Positions 23,871 through 33,482 are shown, counted from the first letter of the stretch. The stretch is DNA of 48,342 bases from Erysipelotrichaceae bacterium (GCA_017432545.1 JAFRJA010000170.1:1-48342), one strand, 5' to 3'. The notes: a model not told the origin generated them from the sequence alone. A program made the numbers and translations.

Positions 23871-26126
23871 ATGATCTACAGCATTCTTGCAGAAAAATTC
23901 GATATAGGCCTTAAAACGGCCGTTGCCCTATCAGGCGGACTCAATACATCCGTCGGTTTTATCATGTCAAAGGATGTCGAATCAAAAAAAGATAAGCTTA
24001 AAAATGATAAGACAAAGGGATATCTTGAGTTTGACAGGGGTGCTGATCATTTCATAGTCACCTGGGCACAGGGACATCTGGGCGAACTTTTTCAGGCACA
24101 GGATTACAATCCGGATTACAAGAACTGGACAAGGATGCCGCTGCCGTTTGTTCCGCAAAGATATCAGATCAAGATCAAGGAAGGCTTTGACTACAAAACA
24201 GGCAAAAAGACCGGAACCGATGATGCGTTCTGCAAAAGACAACTAAACATAATCAAACAGTGCTTTGACAGGTCCGATATCGTTGTGATCGAAATGGATG
24301 ATGACCGCGAAGGAGATCTCATCTACAGCAATATCGCCTATCTGATCGGATATACCAAAAAGCCGTACAAGAGAATGCTTCTTGAGTCAACGACAGATAA
24401 CGGTATTATCAAGGCGTTTGATGAAATGGTTGAAGGCGAAACAAGAAAGGGGATCGTATTTGCCGGCAACTGCCGTGCCATTGCCGACTGGGTAGTAGGC
24501 GCAAATCTTACAGCAGCATCGACGCTCAAGTATTCCGGCGCGCTCAATATCCCGCTGGTATCGATCGGAAGATTACAGACAGCTGTTTTGAATCTGATCG
24601 TTGAAAGGGAGAAGGCGATAAAGAATTTCGTCTCAAAACCTTTCTGGCAGATCGGGGGAACATTCGCCACGGAAAGTGGCGAAACCTATGAAGGCATTAC
24701 CGATCGTTACGAGGATCTGACTCTTTGCCAAAACGCCCTGTCCGCCTTAAGGGGGACAGGTATTATTACAAAGTGCGAAAAGAAGGATGTCAAAAAGGAA
24801 GTACCGCTCCTGTTTAACTCAACAGACATGTACCGTACGGCAAACGAAGCTTTCGGGCTGAGTGCCGCCAAGACGCTTGAGACCATGCAGAGCTTATATG
24901 ATAAAGGCTTTATATCCTATCCGAGAACCGACTCAAGGCACCTGCCCGAAGACATGAAGGCAAGTGTTGATGTTTATCTTAACAATTTGAAGTCGCACCC
25001 TGTCTATGGCAAATGGATCAAGGAGGACAGGAAATATACGAAGCGCCATTTCGATACATCTAAAGTCGAATCGCACTTCGCCTTATGTATCACTGAAAAG
25101 GTTCCCGGATCCTTGCCGGACAACGAACAGAAAATATATGATCTCATTGTCAAGTCGATCATCAGAACGATATACGACGATGCGATCCTCGAAAGAACAT
25201 CTGTTGAGACAACCGACAACGGCGTAATATTCAAGACCGGCGGTTCGATCGTCAAACATCCCGGCTGGATGATCGTTGCCGATGCGACCGCCAAGGATGT
25301 AATTCTGCCTTCGCTGGCGATGGGTCAAAGTGCAAGCGGTCAATATGAGCAGAAGGAAGGCAAGACCGAACCGCCTAAAAGATATACTGAAGCTACGCTT
25401 CTTACAGCCATGCAGACCTGTTCCAAGGATATCGACGATGCTAAGCTTAAGGCCATGCTCAAGGACAAAAACAACGGCGGTATAGGAAGGCCGTCTACTC
25501 AGCCAAACATTATAAAAACGGTAATTGACAGATATTGCCATATGGAGAAGAAATCGATCGTACCGACGGAAAATGCCATGGCTTTGATGGAGATGTTTCC
25601 GGTCGAAGATCTTAAGTCGCCGGAAATGACGGCCGAATGGGAAACAAAGCTCGATCTGGTCGAAAAGCTGCAGCTTCCTCCCGGCGCGTTCATGAACGAG
25701 ATCAACGATTCGATCAGAAAGTGGTGCGGTGAGGTAGCCGCCTCAACAATAACCAGAACGATTCAAAGCGATGCGGATAAATATAAAATGACCTGTCCGA
25801 AATGCGGGAATGATGTCGTATTCACAAAGAAAGGCGGTGTCATCTGCAAGGGTTTCTTTGACAAGAAATGCGATTTCGGAATAAATGAAGTCGCACACAA
25901 GAAACTGCCAAAAGAGGAATTGTACAATCTGGTAAGCAAGGGGGTCACATCGAGAACTATAAGCGGCCTGAAGAAGAAAGACGGGAGCACGTTTTCGGCA
26001 AAGATCAGACTTAATTCTGATGGGAAAACCGAATTTGTCTTTACCGGAAACGGCAATAAATTTGCTCGGAAACAGAATGTAATGTCAGGCGGGTCATCGT
26101 ACGGCAGCCCACCGTGGATGAAATAA
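23871..26126 (+). CDS. Type IA DNA topoisomerase (topoisomerase III-like)
   Basis: A 751-residue product. The N-terminal Toprim part has SILAEK and EMDDDREGDLI (family form DxDREGE). The catalytic tyrosine is Y350 in GFISYPRTDS. A C-terminal zinc finger (TCPKCGNDV ... CKGFFDKKCDF) and a small final domain follow. The enzyme should relax or decatenate DNA through single-strand passage during replication or segregation of the element. GIGRPSTQPNI matches another conserved type IA segment. The N-terminus diverges from chromosomal TopB, consistent with a mobile-element enzyme. Confidence 0.93.
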   Translation: MIYSILAEKFDIGLKTAVALSGGLNTSVGFIMSKDVESKKDKLKNDKTKGYLEFDRGADHFIVTWAQGHLGELFQAQDYNPDYKNWTRMPLPFVPQRYQIKIKEGFDYKTGKKTGTDDAFCKRQLNIIKQCFDRSDIVVIEMDDDREGDLIYSNIAYLIGYTKKPYKRMLLESTTDNGIIKAFDEMVEGETRKGIVFAGNCRAIADWVVGANLTAASTLKYSGALNIPLVSIGRLQTAVLNLIVEREKAIKNFVSKPFWQIGGTFATESGETYEGITDRYEDLTLCQNALSALRGTGIITKCEKKDVKKEVPLLFNSTDMYRTANEAFGLSAAKTLETMQSLYDKGFISYPRTDSRHLPEDMKASVDVYLNNLKSHPVYGKWIKEDRKYTKRHFDTSKVESHFALCITEKVPGSLPDNEQKIYDLIVKSIIRTIYDDAILERTSVETTDNGVIFKTGGSIVKHPGWMIVADATAKDVILPSLAMGQSASGQYEQKEGKTEPPKRYTEATLLTAMQTCSKDIDDAKLKAMLKDKNNGGIGRPSTQPNIIKTVIDRYCHMEKKSIVPTENAMALMEMFPVEDLKSPEMTAEWETKLDLVEKLQLPPGAFMNEINDSIRKWCGEVAASTITRTIQSDADKYKMTCPKCGNDVVFTKKGGVICKGFFDKKCDFGINEVAHKKLPKEELYNLVSKGVTSRTISGLKKKDGSTFSAKIRLNSDGKTEFVFTGNGNKFARKQNVMSGGSSYGSPPWMK

Positions 26127-26141
26127 GAAAGAGGAGAACTC

Positions 26142-26519
26142 ATGATCACTGAAATCAAGACCGAAGACATAATTGAAAATGAGATCTACGATCGCGTCTT
26201 CTGCAAACTGACCCTGGACGACTACGACTGGATGCGCTATACCTTTGATATTTCGTTTCCTCTAAAAGAAGGCCTTTTGAAATGCCTGATAGAATACTTA
26301 GGGTCACAGACCTGTATGATGACTGTGAATTGTTATAAAGACAGCATCCTTGCAGAAAACTGTACATACAGATTCGATTGCGGTCTTTTCAAGGAGTATA
26401 TTGTCAGATACCTGAAAGCGCATATTGAATCCTGGAATTCGTCCTATGCGTTTTCGGCCGAAAAGATCGCTATTGAGTTCTATAATGCTATCTGCAAAGA
26501 AGGAGAGATCGAAACTTGA
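26142..26519 (+). CDS. Protein of unknown function
   Basis: A 125-residue product, Cys- and Tyr-rich in the middle (YLGSQTCMMTVNCYKDSIL), with no domain I recognise. It starts behind AGAGGAG and its TGA overlaps the TTG start of the YqaJ-like nuclease gene (TTGA), so they are translationally coupled. Confidence 0.72.
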   Translation: MITEIKTEDIIENEIYDRVFCKLTLDDYDWMRYTFDISFPLKEGLLKCLIEYLGSQTCMMTVNCYKDSILAENCTYRFDCGLFKEYIVRYLKAHIESWNSSYAFSAEKIAIEFYNAICKEGEIET

Positions 26520-27280
26520 AGATACAGGACAGCAGGATCATAATCGATCCAATCAAAAATCCGAAGAAGATCACCGCAACCAAGCTGTCGGGTATTTTGG
26601 GTATCGGAACATCAGCCAAGTACAATACTCCGTTTCAGATCTGGTGCGATATCACCCGCGTATATCCGAAACCGTTTGAAGAGAATAAATACACGATCGC
26701 CGGTCAGGCTATAGAACCGAAACAACTTCAATATTTCAGAGATTTCTACAAAGTGCCTAATCTTGTGACACCGGAAGAAAAATATGGGCCTTCACTCAAA
26801 CACATATGGGACTTTTTCCCTGATGAACCGATCTTCGGCGGTAAGTGGGATTCGATTACGGTCGAACAAGACAATCCGTCAAAAGTCCGAAGGATCATCG
26901 AATGTAAGACGGCTCAGGAAAAGAAAAGGGATCAGTGGCAAATCGGCATACCTGAAGACTATAAAGTCCAGGCCTGCATGTATGCAACGCTTCTGGGAGT
27001 GGACGGCATAACCTATATCGTTTCATTCCTGAAACCGAAAGATTATGATGATCCCGGATCGTTTGTTCTGAATCAGGAAAATACGATCCTGAAGCAGCTC
27101 TTTATTTCAAGAGATTATCCCGATTATCAACCAGCAATCATAGCAAAAGCCGAAAAATGGTGGAGTGATCATGTTTTGACCGGGGTATCGCCGATGTATG
27201 ATGCAAACAATACAAATGACATCAAAATAGTTACAGAGCTGCTAAAAACCATGGCACCAGAAGAAATCAGGTTAATTTAA
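26516..27280 (+). CDS. YqaJ-like PD-(D/E)XK exonuclease, first copy
   Basis: A 254-residue product starting at TTG 26516 after AAGGAGA. KLSGILGIGTSAKYNTPFQIW is the YqaJ front motif; AGQAIEP (Glu), FGGKWDS (Asp) and IIECKTA (Glu-x-Lys) are the nuclease site residues. The family processes DNA ends for phage recombination together with annealing proteins like the one at 42144. A second, longer homologue lies at 37593; this one lacks its coiled-coil tail. Confidence 0.87.
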   Translation: MKIQDSRIIIDPIKNPKKITATKLSGILGIGTSAKYNTPFQIWCDITRVYPKPFEENKYTIAGQAIEPKQLQYFRDFYKVPNLVTPEEKYGPSLKHIWDFFPDEPIFGGKWDSITVEQDNPSKVRRIIECKTAQEKKRDQWQIGIPEDYKVQACMYATLLGVDGITYIVSFLKPKDYDDPGSFVLNQENTILKQLFISRDYPDYQPAIIAKAEKWWSDHVLTGVSPMYDANNTNDIKIVTELLKTMAPEEIRLI

Positions 27281-27495
27281 GCCGTCATACGGCGGTAAAA
27301 CCATATCGGGACGTATAAAATATCATAAAACAGCAAAAAACGCTTATTCGGCCTGAAAATGGCCTTAAACAGCAAACAGAAATAGCGGCACTTTCAAATA
27401 AAGCGTGGCCGGAATATGAGACCATGTTACAAAAAGGTGTCGTTTTTTATGCTTAAAAACCCATGAATCAGGCCAGTTTGAAGTTTTTTATAGTA
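27281..27495 (+). other. Intergenic stretch before the nrdD promoter
   Basis: No gene seen. A GCCG-TCATA-CGGC hairpin sits just after the stop codon and GGCC/GGCC follows near 27353; either could end the topoisomerase operon, though neither has a good T-run directly behind it. Confidence 0.5.
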
Positions 27496-27634
27496 TGGTG
27501 CCAAAGTATGATATAATAACAATACTCAAATATCTTGTTCGTCAATGTCATTTAGACATATGAAGAGTTAAAGGAAAAACTTCCTTTTCTTTGTGCTCTA
27601 TCTGACAAAGACAGAAGAAGATATTTGTTTTTTT
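27496..27634 (+). promoter_or_regulatory. Class B promoter and attenuator leader, copy 4
   Basis: TGGTGCCA (27496-27503), 8 bp, TATAAT (27512-27517), then CTCAAATATCTTGTTCG. Here the conserved start sequence is itself the 5' arm: CAAATATCTT pairs with AAGATATTTG (27618-27627), further pairs extend inward, and T7 follows. A local TGTC/GACA hairpin sits in the 5' part. It controls nrdD. Confidence 0.75.
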
Positions 27635-27675
27635 ATGTTCGAACACAAAAAAGTAAAAAGAAAAGGAGGGTAAAA

Positions 27676-30600
27676 ATGTTCAATGTAAAGAAACGAGACG
27701 GATCTTTGGTCGACTTTGATTTAAAAAAGATTAAGGATGCGATCGAAAAGGCATTTCAGGCAACTAAAATGCCATACGTTCCGGATATCATTGAGACACT
27801 GTCTTTAAAAGCCGTTAACGCTTTTTCGGACAAAGTCAAAGATGGTTCCGTAACTGTTGAGGAAATACAGGATGCAGTTGAGAAGACGTTGGGTGAAACA
27901 TTCCCTGATGTCGCCAAGGCCTATATCCTGTATAGGAAGCAGCACGAAAATGCGCGTAACGTAGCCAATACAGTTCTTGATTACAAGAATCTTGTAGAAG
28001 GCTATGTCAATTCAGTTGACTGGAGAGTAAAAGAAAATTCCACAGTAACGTATTCGTTAGGTGGACTGATCCTGGGAAATTCCGGTGCTGTAACGGCAAA
28101 TTACTGGTTATCGGAAATCTATGATCAGGAAATAGCAGAAGCACATAGAAGTGCAGCAATGCACCTGCATGATCTGAGCATGCTTTCAGGGTATTGCTTT
28201 ACCGGTGACACTAGGGTAAAAACTCTTGATGGTAACAATTATAGTTTTAAAGAAATGGTAGAAAAAGGAATTAATAACCTTTGGATCTATGCGTATGATC
28301 TTGAAAATCAAAAGATTGTTCCAGCAAAGGCAATTAATCCCAGAATCACTAGAAAAGTAGATAAACTTATCAAAATCACAACTTGTGGTGGAAAAGAAAT
28401 CTTATGTACTGAAGATCATCCGTTTTTATTAAGAGATGGTACTTATTGTAAAGCAAAAAATTTAAGACCAAATACATCTGTTATGCCGTTGTATGTCGGT
28501 GAAAATAATCCTAGATATAATTTCATCAACCAAGTTTGGTATGGAGATGGAAAGAAAAAAGGTTATGTTCATAGATGGGTTGCAGAACAAATGTTAGGTA
28601 GAAAGCTAGAACAAAATGAAGTTGTTCACCATATAGACGGCAACAAAAAGAACAACTCACCTGAAAATCTTGAGGTTATTGATGATGTAACACATCGTTC
28701 TATGGAAATACTTAAGACAATGTCCACAGAAAAATGGAAGGAAGCTAATAAAATCTCTGTAACCAATAGAAACAAAAGTGATGAAATGAGAAATGTTGTT
28801 TCGAGCTTTGCTAAAAATAGAATTAGAAATGTCGATGGTACATTTGCGTCATTTGCTTACAACGAAAATGTAGATGTCAACCATGAAGCATATAATCACT
28901 CTGTTCGCAAAGTAGAAACGATATATCTCGACACTCCTGTAGACGTATATGATATGACTGTCCCAGGATTTGAGAATTTCGCACTTGATGCAGGTATCTT
29001 TGTGCATAACTGTGCAGGCTGGAGCTTAAAGCAACTGATCCAGGAAGGTATTGCAGGCGTAGGAGGCAGAATATCATCCAAGCCGGCATCACACCTGAGT
29101 ACCTTGTGTAATCAGATGGTCAACTTCTTGGGAATAATGCAGAACGAATGGGCTGGAGCACAAGCGTTTAGCTCGTTTGATACTTACTTAGCACCGTTTG
29201 TCAAAGCTGACAATCTGGACTACAAGGAAGTTAAACAATGCATACAATCCTTCATCTATGGTGTTAACACACCTTCTAGATGGGGAACCCAAGCACCATT
29301 TACAAATGTCACTCTTGACTGGACGGTTCCGGAGGATCTTGCTGAACTCAACTGCGTAGTTGGCGGCAAAGAGGTAGATTTCAAGTACAAAGACTGCAAA
29401 AAGGAAATGGATATGGTCAACAAAGCATTCATCGAAATTATGATGGAAGGCGATGCTGACGGAAGGGGCTTTCAATATCCCATACCAACATATTCTATTA
29501 CCAGAGATTTTGACTGGTCCGAGACTGAAAACAACAAACTGTTGTTTGGTATGACTGCCAAATATGGCACGCCATACTTCAGCAACTATGTCAACTCTGA
29601 CATGAAACCATCTGACATCAGATCTATGTGCCCATTACACAAAAACGAAAAAGTATTGGTAATGGATGATAACTCTGGTGAATTTCATGTTTCTATTGTT
29701 GAAAATCTGTACAATGGCAATAAAAAGAATAAAGAATATTCTATATTGCTAAATGGAGAGGTTAAGAGAGCTGTATTAAACAGATTCGATAATCTTGAAT
29801 TTCGAAAAATTAAACTGATAAATGGTCATGAGATTGTATTGTCAACAAACCATTTAAACTTAGTTTATGGAAATAAGATTAAGAGAACTGATGAATTAAC
29901 AACTAAGGATTATTTACCTTTCAATTTAACACCTTATATAGGGGAAAATATGACCTATAATCAGGGCTATATGATTGGAACTTTCCTTGGCGACGGATCT
30001 CTTAAAGATGAATATAGTATAACCCTTTCATTAAACAACACCACAAAGGTTGGTGTTATGGCAAATGTTATTTCTATCGCACAAAAAGAATTTGGTGCAA
30101 AAGCATCAATTCATAACATTGGAGACAACTGTGTCAACGTTACATTGACATCAAATATGCTTCGCAGTTTGATTGAAGATTATGTAACAGGAAAGGCTCT
30201 TGATAAGGATCTTAATATCAAATGTATAAACAGATCATTAGATTTCAGAAAAGGAATTATTGATGGTCTTGTCGATACCGATGGTACAAGAGCTAAATCA
30301 AGAATATATACTTCTTCAGAAAAGTTAAAAAATTCAATTTGTACAGTTTTGGCTTCGATGGGATTGCCAACTAGGGTTACTGTTGACGACAGAAAAGCAA
30401 GTGATGGCGGTAAATATTCTGATACAAGCATCTATTGTGTTAAGTATTATCAGCCAACTTGTCAAAATGCGTATGGGGATATATATAAGAAAGCTGATGG
30501 TTATCAGTGGTTTAAGATAGAAACTATTGAAAAACTCCCAGCTACATATATATCATCTATAGGATACTGTTTTGAAGTAATTGATGATGATGAGCCGTAT

Positions 30601-31857
30601 TTTATGCTCCCATCTGGTTTAGTTACTCATAATTGTCGTCTCAGATTAGATCTTACAGAACTCAGGCGCAAGAATGGTGGCTTCTTCGGATCAGGTGAGT
30701 CAACAGGCAGTATTGGCGTTGTTACACTTAATATGCCTAGACTTGCGTATCTGGCCGAAAATGAAGAAGACTTCTATAAGAGACTAGATCATCTTATGGA
30801 TGTTGCCGCTCGTTCATTAGACACCAAGAGAAAGGTTGTCAGCAACCTGCTTGATAATGGCTTGTATCCTTATACAAAGCGTTATCTTGGCAGTTTCGAT
30901 AATCACTTCTCAACCATTGGTCTTGTCGGTATGAACGAAGCATGTCTGAACGCCAAATGGTTAAGAAAGGATCTTACTGATCCTGATGCACAGAAATTCA
31001 CTAAAGATGTGCTCAATCATATGAGAGAGCGCTTGGTGAAGTATCAGGAAATGTACGGATGCTTATTCAACCTTGAGGCTACACCAGCTGAATCAACAGC
31101 TTACCGTCTGGCAAAGAAGGATAAGGAGTTATATCCTGATATCATTGTTGCAACTGAGGGTAGTGGAGATCCATTCTACACTAACTCATCACATCTTCCA
31201 GTGTCATTCACTCAGGATGTATTTGCGGCACTCGATATCCAGGACGAGCTCCAGACTCTTTACACCTCAGGAACCGTGTTCCATTGTTTCTTAGGTGAAA
31301 AACTGCCTGACTGGAAGGCTGCAGCTAACCTGGTCAAAAAGATCTCTGACAACTACAAGCTTCCTTACTACACGATGTCTCCGACCTATTCGATCTGTCC
31401 GGATCATGGCTACATCACAGGCGAGCACTTCACGTGCCCTACCTGCGGTAAAAAGACAGAAGTCTGGTCAAGAATCACCGGTTATTATCGTCCGGTTCAG
31501 AACTGGAACAACGGCAAAGTTCAGGAATTCAAGCAGAGGAACGAATATGATCCTGCTGAGTCCACCGAGCCTAAAGCCGGAGTCCGCAACGAACAGCCGG
31601 AAGTTAAAACCGAAGAACCTGAAAAAGCCATTCCTGAAGGCGTCATTCTTTACACTAGCCCAACCTGCGTAAACTGCAGAATGGCTGAAGCGAAGATGAC
31701 CGAAAAAGGAATCGACTTCGAGGAAAGATCTGCCGCTGATCCAAAGTATCAGCAGGAGATTGTTGATCTCGGAATTATGGCTGCGCCTACGCTTGTAAAG
31801 GATGGAGTAATCTATTCTGGAGCAGGTGAAGTTCTAAACTTAATCGATTCATTATAA
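27676..31857 (+). CDS. nrdD: Anaerobic (class III) ribonucleotide reductase with two inteins and a redoxin domain
   Basis: 1393 residues, about 786 after removal of the two inteins. An ATP-cone opens it (FNVKKRDGSLVDFDLKKI). The radical-enzyme core has the Cys regions HDLSMLSGY/CAGW and RSM/CRLRLDL, TGSIGVVTLNMPRLAY, a zinc site (CPDHGY ... CPTCGKK) and the glycyl-radical segment RITGYYRPV. The last 75 residues are a glutaredoxin/NrdH-like domain with CVNC and cis-Pro APTL. It reduces ribonucleotides to deoxyribonucleotides without oxygen; the fused redoxin suggests thiol- rather than formate-driven reduction. The activase NrdG is not in this window. Start ATG 27676 has AAAGGAGG; the upstream in-frame ATG lies in the leader. 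Confidence 0.95.
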   Translation: MFNVKKRDGSLVDFDLKKIKDAIEKAFQATKMPYVPDIIETLSLKAVNAFSDKVKDGSVTVEEIQDAVEKTLGETFPDVAKAYILYRKQHENARNVANTVLDYKNLVEGYVNSVDWRVKENSTVTYSLGGLILGNSGAVTANYWLSEIYDQEIAEAHRSAAMHLHDLSMLSGYCFTGDTRVKTLDGNNYSFKEMVEKGINNLWIYAYDLENQKIVPAKAINPRITRKVDKLIKITTCGGKEILCTEDHPFLLRDGTYCKAKNLRPNTSVMPLYVGENNPRYNFINQVWYGDGKKKGYVHRWVAEQMLGRKLEQNEVVHHIDGNKKNNSPENLEVIDDVTHRSMEILKTMSTEKWKEANKISVTNRNKSDEMRNVVSSFAKNRIRNVDGTFASFAYNENVDVNHEAYNHSVRKVETIYLDTPVDVYDMTVPGFENFALDAGIFVHNCAGWSLKQLIQEGIAGVGGRISSKPASHLSTLCNQMVNFLGIMQNEWAGAQAFSSFDTYLAPFVKADNLDYKEVKQCIQSFIYGVNTPSRWGTQAPFTNVTLDWTVPEDLAELNCVVGGKEVDFKYKDCKKEMDMVNKAFIEIMMEGDADGRGFQYPIPTYSITRDFDWSETENNKLLFGMTAKYGTPYFSNYVNSDMKPSDIRSMCPLHKNEKVLVMDDNSGEFHVSIVENLYNGNKKNKEYSILLNGEVKRAVLNRFDNLEFRKIKLINGHEIVLSTNHLNLVYGNKIKRTDELTTKDYLPFNLTPYIGENMTYNQGYMIGTFLGDGSLKDEYSITLSLNNTTKVGVMANVISIAQKEFGAKASIHNIGDNCVNVTLTSNMLRSLIEDYVTGKALDKDLNIKCINRSLDFRKGIIDGLVDTDGTRAKSRIYTSSEKLKNSICTVLASMGLPTRVTVDDRKASDGGKYSDTSIYCVKYYQPTCQNAYGDIYKKADGYQWFKIETIEKLPATYISSIGYCFEVIDDDEPYFMLPSGLVTHNCRLRLDLTELRRKNGGFFGSGESTGSIGVVTLNMPRLAYLAENEEDFYKRLDHLMDVAARSLDTKRKVVSNLLDNGLYPYTKRYLGSFDNHFSTIGLVGMNEACLNAKWLRKDLTDPDAQKFTKDVLNHMRERLVKYQEMYGCLFNLEATPAESTAYRLAKKDKELYPDIIVATEGSGDPFYTNSSHLPVSFTQDVFAALDIQDELQTLYTSGTVFHCFLGEKLPDWKAAANLVKKISDNYKLPYYTMSPTYSICPDHGYITGEHFTCPTCGKKTEVWSRITGYYRPVQNWNNGKVQEFKQRNEYDPAESTEPKAGVRNEQPEVKTEEPEKAIPEGVILYTSPTCVNCRMAEAKMTEKGIDFEERSAADPKYQQEIVDLGIMAAPTLVKDGVIYSGAGEVLNLIDSL
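28195..29010 (+). other. Intein 1 in nrdD (HNH homing-endonuclease type)
   Basis: 272 residues from Cys (CFTGDTRVKTLDG) to the C-terminal VHN, followed by Cys+1 of CAGWSLKQ. An HNH-like segment (VVHHIDGNKKNNSPENLEVI) lies inside. It interrupts HDLSMLSGY-CAGW, a conserved active-site region, where loss must be exact. Confidence 0.93.
29629..30633 (+). other. Intein 2 in nrdD (LAGLIDADG type)
   Basis: 335 residues from Cys (CPLHKNEKVLVMDD) to the C-terminal THN, followed by Cys+1 of CRLRLDL. LAGLIDADG-type helices are visible as GYMIGTFLGDGSL and IIDGLVDTDG. It interrupts the thiyl-radical cysteine motif. Its DNA is more AT-rich than the flanking exteins. Confidence 0.93.
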
Positions 31858-31883
31858 AAGGGAGAGAGAAATCTCTCCCTTTT
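31856..31883 (+). other. Intercistronic GNRA hairpin after nrdD
   Basis: AAAAGGGAGAGA-GAAA-TCTCTCCCTTTT, a perfect 12-bp stem with a GAAA loop starting at the stop codon. The T-run is short, so it may act as a partial terminator or an mRNA end protector. Confidence 0.8.
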
Positions 31884-31902
31884 ATTCAAAAGGAGGAAAT
31901 AT

Positions 31903-32049
31903 ATGACAGTCTTGGAACAAAGATTCTATGAAACCATGATTCATTCAATGCAGGAACTCGTCAATGAGGTTAAGGAGACAAAAGAAGAAATTCAGAAGCT
32001 CACAAAACTTCTTGAACTGCAGAAGGAATTATCAAAAGGAGGTGAGTAA
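31903..32049 (+). CDS. 48-residue coiled-coil protein
   Basis: A short gene with an ideal AAAAGGAGG site and a TAATG overlap with the next gene. The product is one long heptad-type helix (ELVNEVKETKEEIQKLTKLL). Function unknown; it may dimerise or act as an adaptor for the product next to it. Confidence 0.72.
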   Translation: MTVLEQRFYETMIHSMQELVNEVKETKEEIQKLTKLLELQKELSKGGE

Positions 32050-32342
32050 TGCTCGATTACTATGATGCAATTGAAATAGGAGCGGAACTGGTTGAGAAAA
32101 ACAGAGGTATGGATGCCATGCGTGTATATCGGGATCACAATATTTCTGTTTCTACGACCGGACACGACTATGATTTCATTGGCTATGTCGAAAACGTGAC
32201 TGACAGGGATATCGAAATCACGATCGGTGACGAAGATGTACCTTACACGTTAAAAGCCAATGATTGGTTAAGCTTTCTGGCTGATGATAACGGAAGAGCT
32301 CAACTTGGTTTCGCGTCGAAGGGTTTGTATCAAATAGCATAA
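32049..32342 (+). CDS. Small protein, unknown
   Basis: A 97-residue product, beta-rich in its second half (FIGYVENVTDRDIEITIGDE). SD AAAGGAGG lies in the end of the 48-residue gene. No family recognised. Confidence 0.75.
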   Translation: MLDYYDAIEIGAELVEKNRGMDAMRVYRDHNISVSTTGHDYDFIGYVENVTDRDIEITIGDEDVPYTLKANDWLSFLADDNGRAQLGFASKGLYQIA

Positions 32343-32363
32343 GAGGGAATTTGATTCCCTCTT
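32341..32363 (+). other. Intercistronic hairpin
   Basis: AAGAGGGAAT-TTG-ATTCCCTCTT, perfect 10-bp stem that begins inside the stop codon, directly before the next ribosome site. Confidence 0.75.
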
Positions 32364-32384
32364 TCAATTTAAAAGGAGGTAAAA

Positions 32385-32948
32385 ATGGGCTACTATGCAA
32401 AATTTGAAGGTTCACTCAATCTTCAGTCCTTTCAGGATACGGAGATGATTGAACAATTAACGTCGGAAGTGTTTGAAGAGGAATCTTACAACTTCATCAG
32501 ACTCGACAAAGCTGACAAGCGGATACTCTCGATAGAGTTCTGCGGTAACGAAAAATACTACGAAGATGAATGGTGGGATTTTTTAAACAGCATCAACTTC
32601 TATGTAAAAGACGGTTCCGTGGAATTTGTCGGTGAAGACGACTCTCTTTGGAGGTTTATCAAGAGAAACGGATCGGGTGAATTTGTGGAAGAGGATGGGT
32701 ATGTCGCTTATCATACTCATAAATCGCTGACAAACGAAGCCAAAAACATTCTGATCTACGATAAGGACTCGAGAACAAGAGAGCCGTTGCTTTTTCTCAA
32801 AACGATCGGTGGTTTCAATGCAAAGGAACTCATCGGTGAAATATGGTCTCTTGATGGCTATACAATCGATGATCTGAAAAATGAAATTCACAGATCGTAT
32901 GACGGCCTTGTCGAAATCGTCGAAATCGATGAATGCATACCGTTTTAG
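32385..32948 (+). CDS. Unknown acidic protein, YubB-like in style
   Basis: A 187-residue acidic product. The first half follows a pattern of alternating strand and helix; DGSVEFVGEDDSLWRFIKRNG is a phrase seen in phage proteins of unknown role. No catalytic residues recognised. SD AAAAGGAGG. Confidence 0.72.
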   Translation: MGYYAKFEGSLNLQSFQDTEMIEQLTSEVFEEESYNFIRLDKADKRILSIEFCGNEKYYEDEWWDFLNSINFYVKDGSVEFVGEDDSLWRFIKRNGSGEFVEEDGYVAYHTHKSLTNEAKNILIYDKDSRTREPLLFLKTIGGFNAKELIGEIWSLDGYTIDDLKNEIHRSYDGLVEIVEIDECIPF

Positions 32949-32970
32949 CAACATTAAAAGGAGGAGAATA

Positions 32971-33219
32971 ATGAGAAATGAAGTTGTGATATCTGATGAT
33001 ATGTTACACAAGATCATCAGTAAGCGTTACATTGCTTACAAGCTGTGGTCCCGTGAAGACATTGAAGATCTTCTTGAGGAGAAAGGCGTTGAGCCCACAT
33101 CTGATAATGTAGATCTTGTTATCACTGAAATAGGAAGCCAGCTCAGCGATTGCACGGATTATGATTGGGAAATCATCAATCAGGCAATCAGCAGAGCCGG
33201 CTTCGGAGGTGATGAATAA
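32971..33219 (+). CDS. Small protein, unknown
   Basis: An 82-residue acidic product; ATG 32971 is preferred because AAAAGGAGGAG precedes it, although the frame is open further upstream. The front is helical (DDMLHKIISKRYIAYKLWSR). The TAA overlaps the next ATG (TAATG). Confidence 0.73.
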   Translation: MRNEVVISDDMLHKIISKRYIAYKLWSREDIEDLLEEKGVEPTSDNVDLVITEIGSQLSDCTDYDWEIINQAISRAGFGGDE

Positions 33220-33482
33220 TGCCTGCCAGAATTCTCAGCATCGAACAGTGCCAGCGTATCAGTATGGTTCGCCAGAAGATACACGAATTAAAGCTGAAAA
33301 ACTGGTGTTGCGAGGGTAAAGACGGAGACCGTCTGGTATTCTTCAACAACGATGAAGACTGTCTGTTTATTGCTGATTATTACGGCAATATCGTCAGCCG
33401 GTGCAATACAAGGATCACTCCTGAATTGGAGCAGCTTGCTTTTCTGGAAGGCAAGATCTCACGGATTGCAGCCGAGACTTAA
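33219..33482 (+). CDS. Small protein, unknown
   Basis: An 87-residue product starting in overlap with the preceding stop. FNNDEDCLFIADYYGNIVSR is the most characteristic stretch; the end (LEQLAFLEGKISRI) is helical. No family recognised. Confidence 0.72.
   Translation: MPARILSIEQCQRISMVRQKIHELKLKNWCCEGKDGDRLVFFNNDEDCLFIADYYGNIVSRCNTRITPELEQLAFLEGKISRIAAET

Noticed and set aside
27248..27262. Another TGGCACCA box
   Set aside because: It lies in coding sequence at the end of the first YqaJ-like gene (Met-Ala-Pro codons) with no TATAAT at the right distance; taken as a chance hit.
27625..27675. Upstream in-frame ATG for nrdD
   Set aside because: It lies inside the terminator T-run of the leader; ATG 27676 has AAAGGAGG and the family N-terminus.
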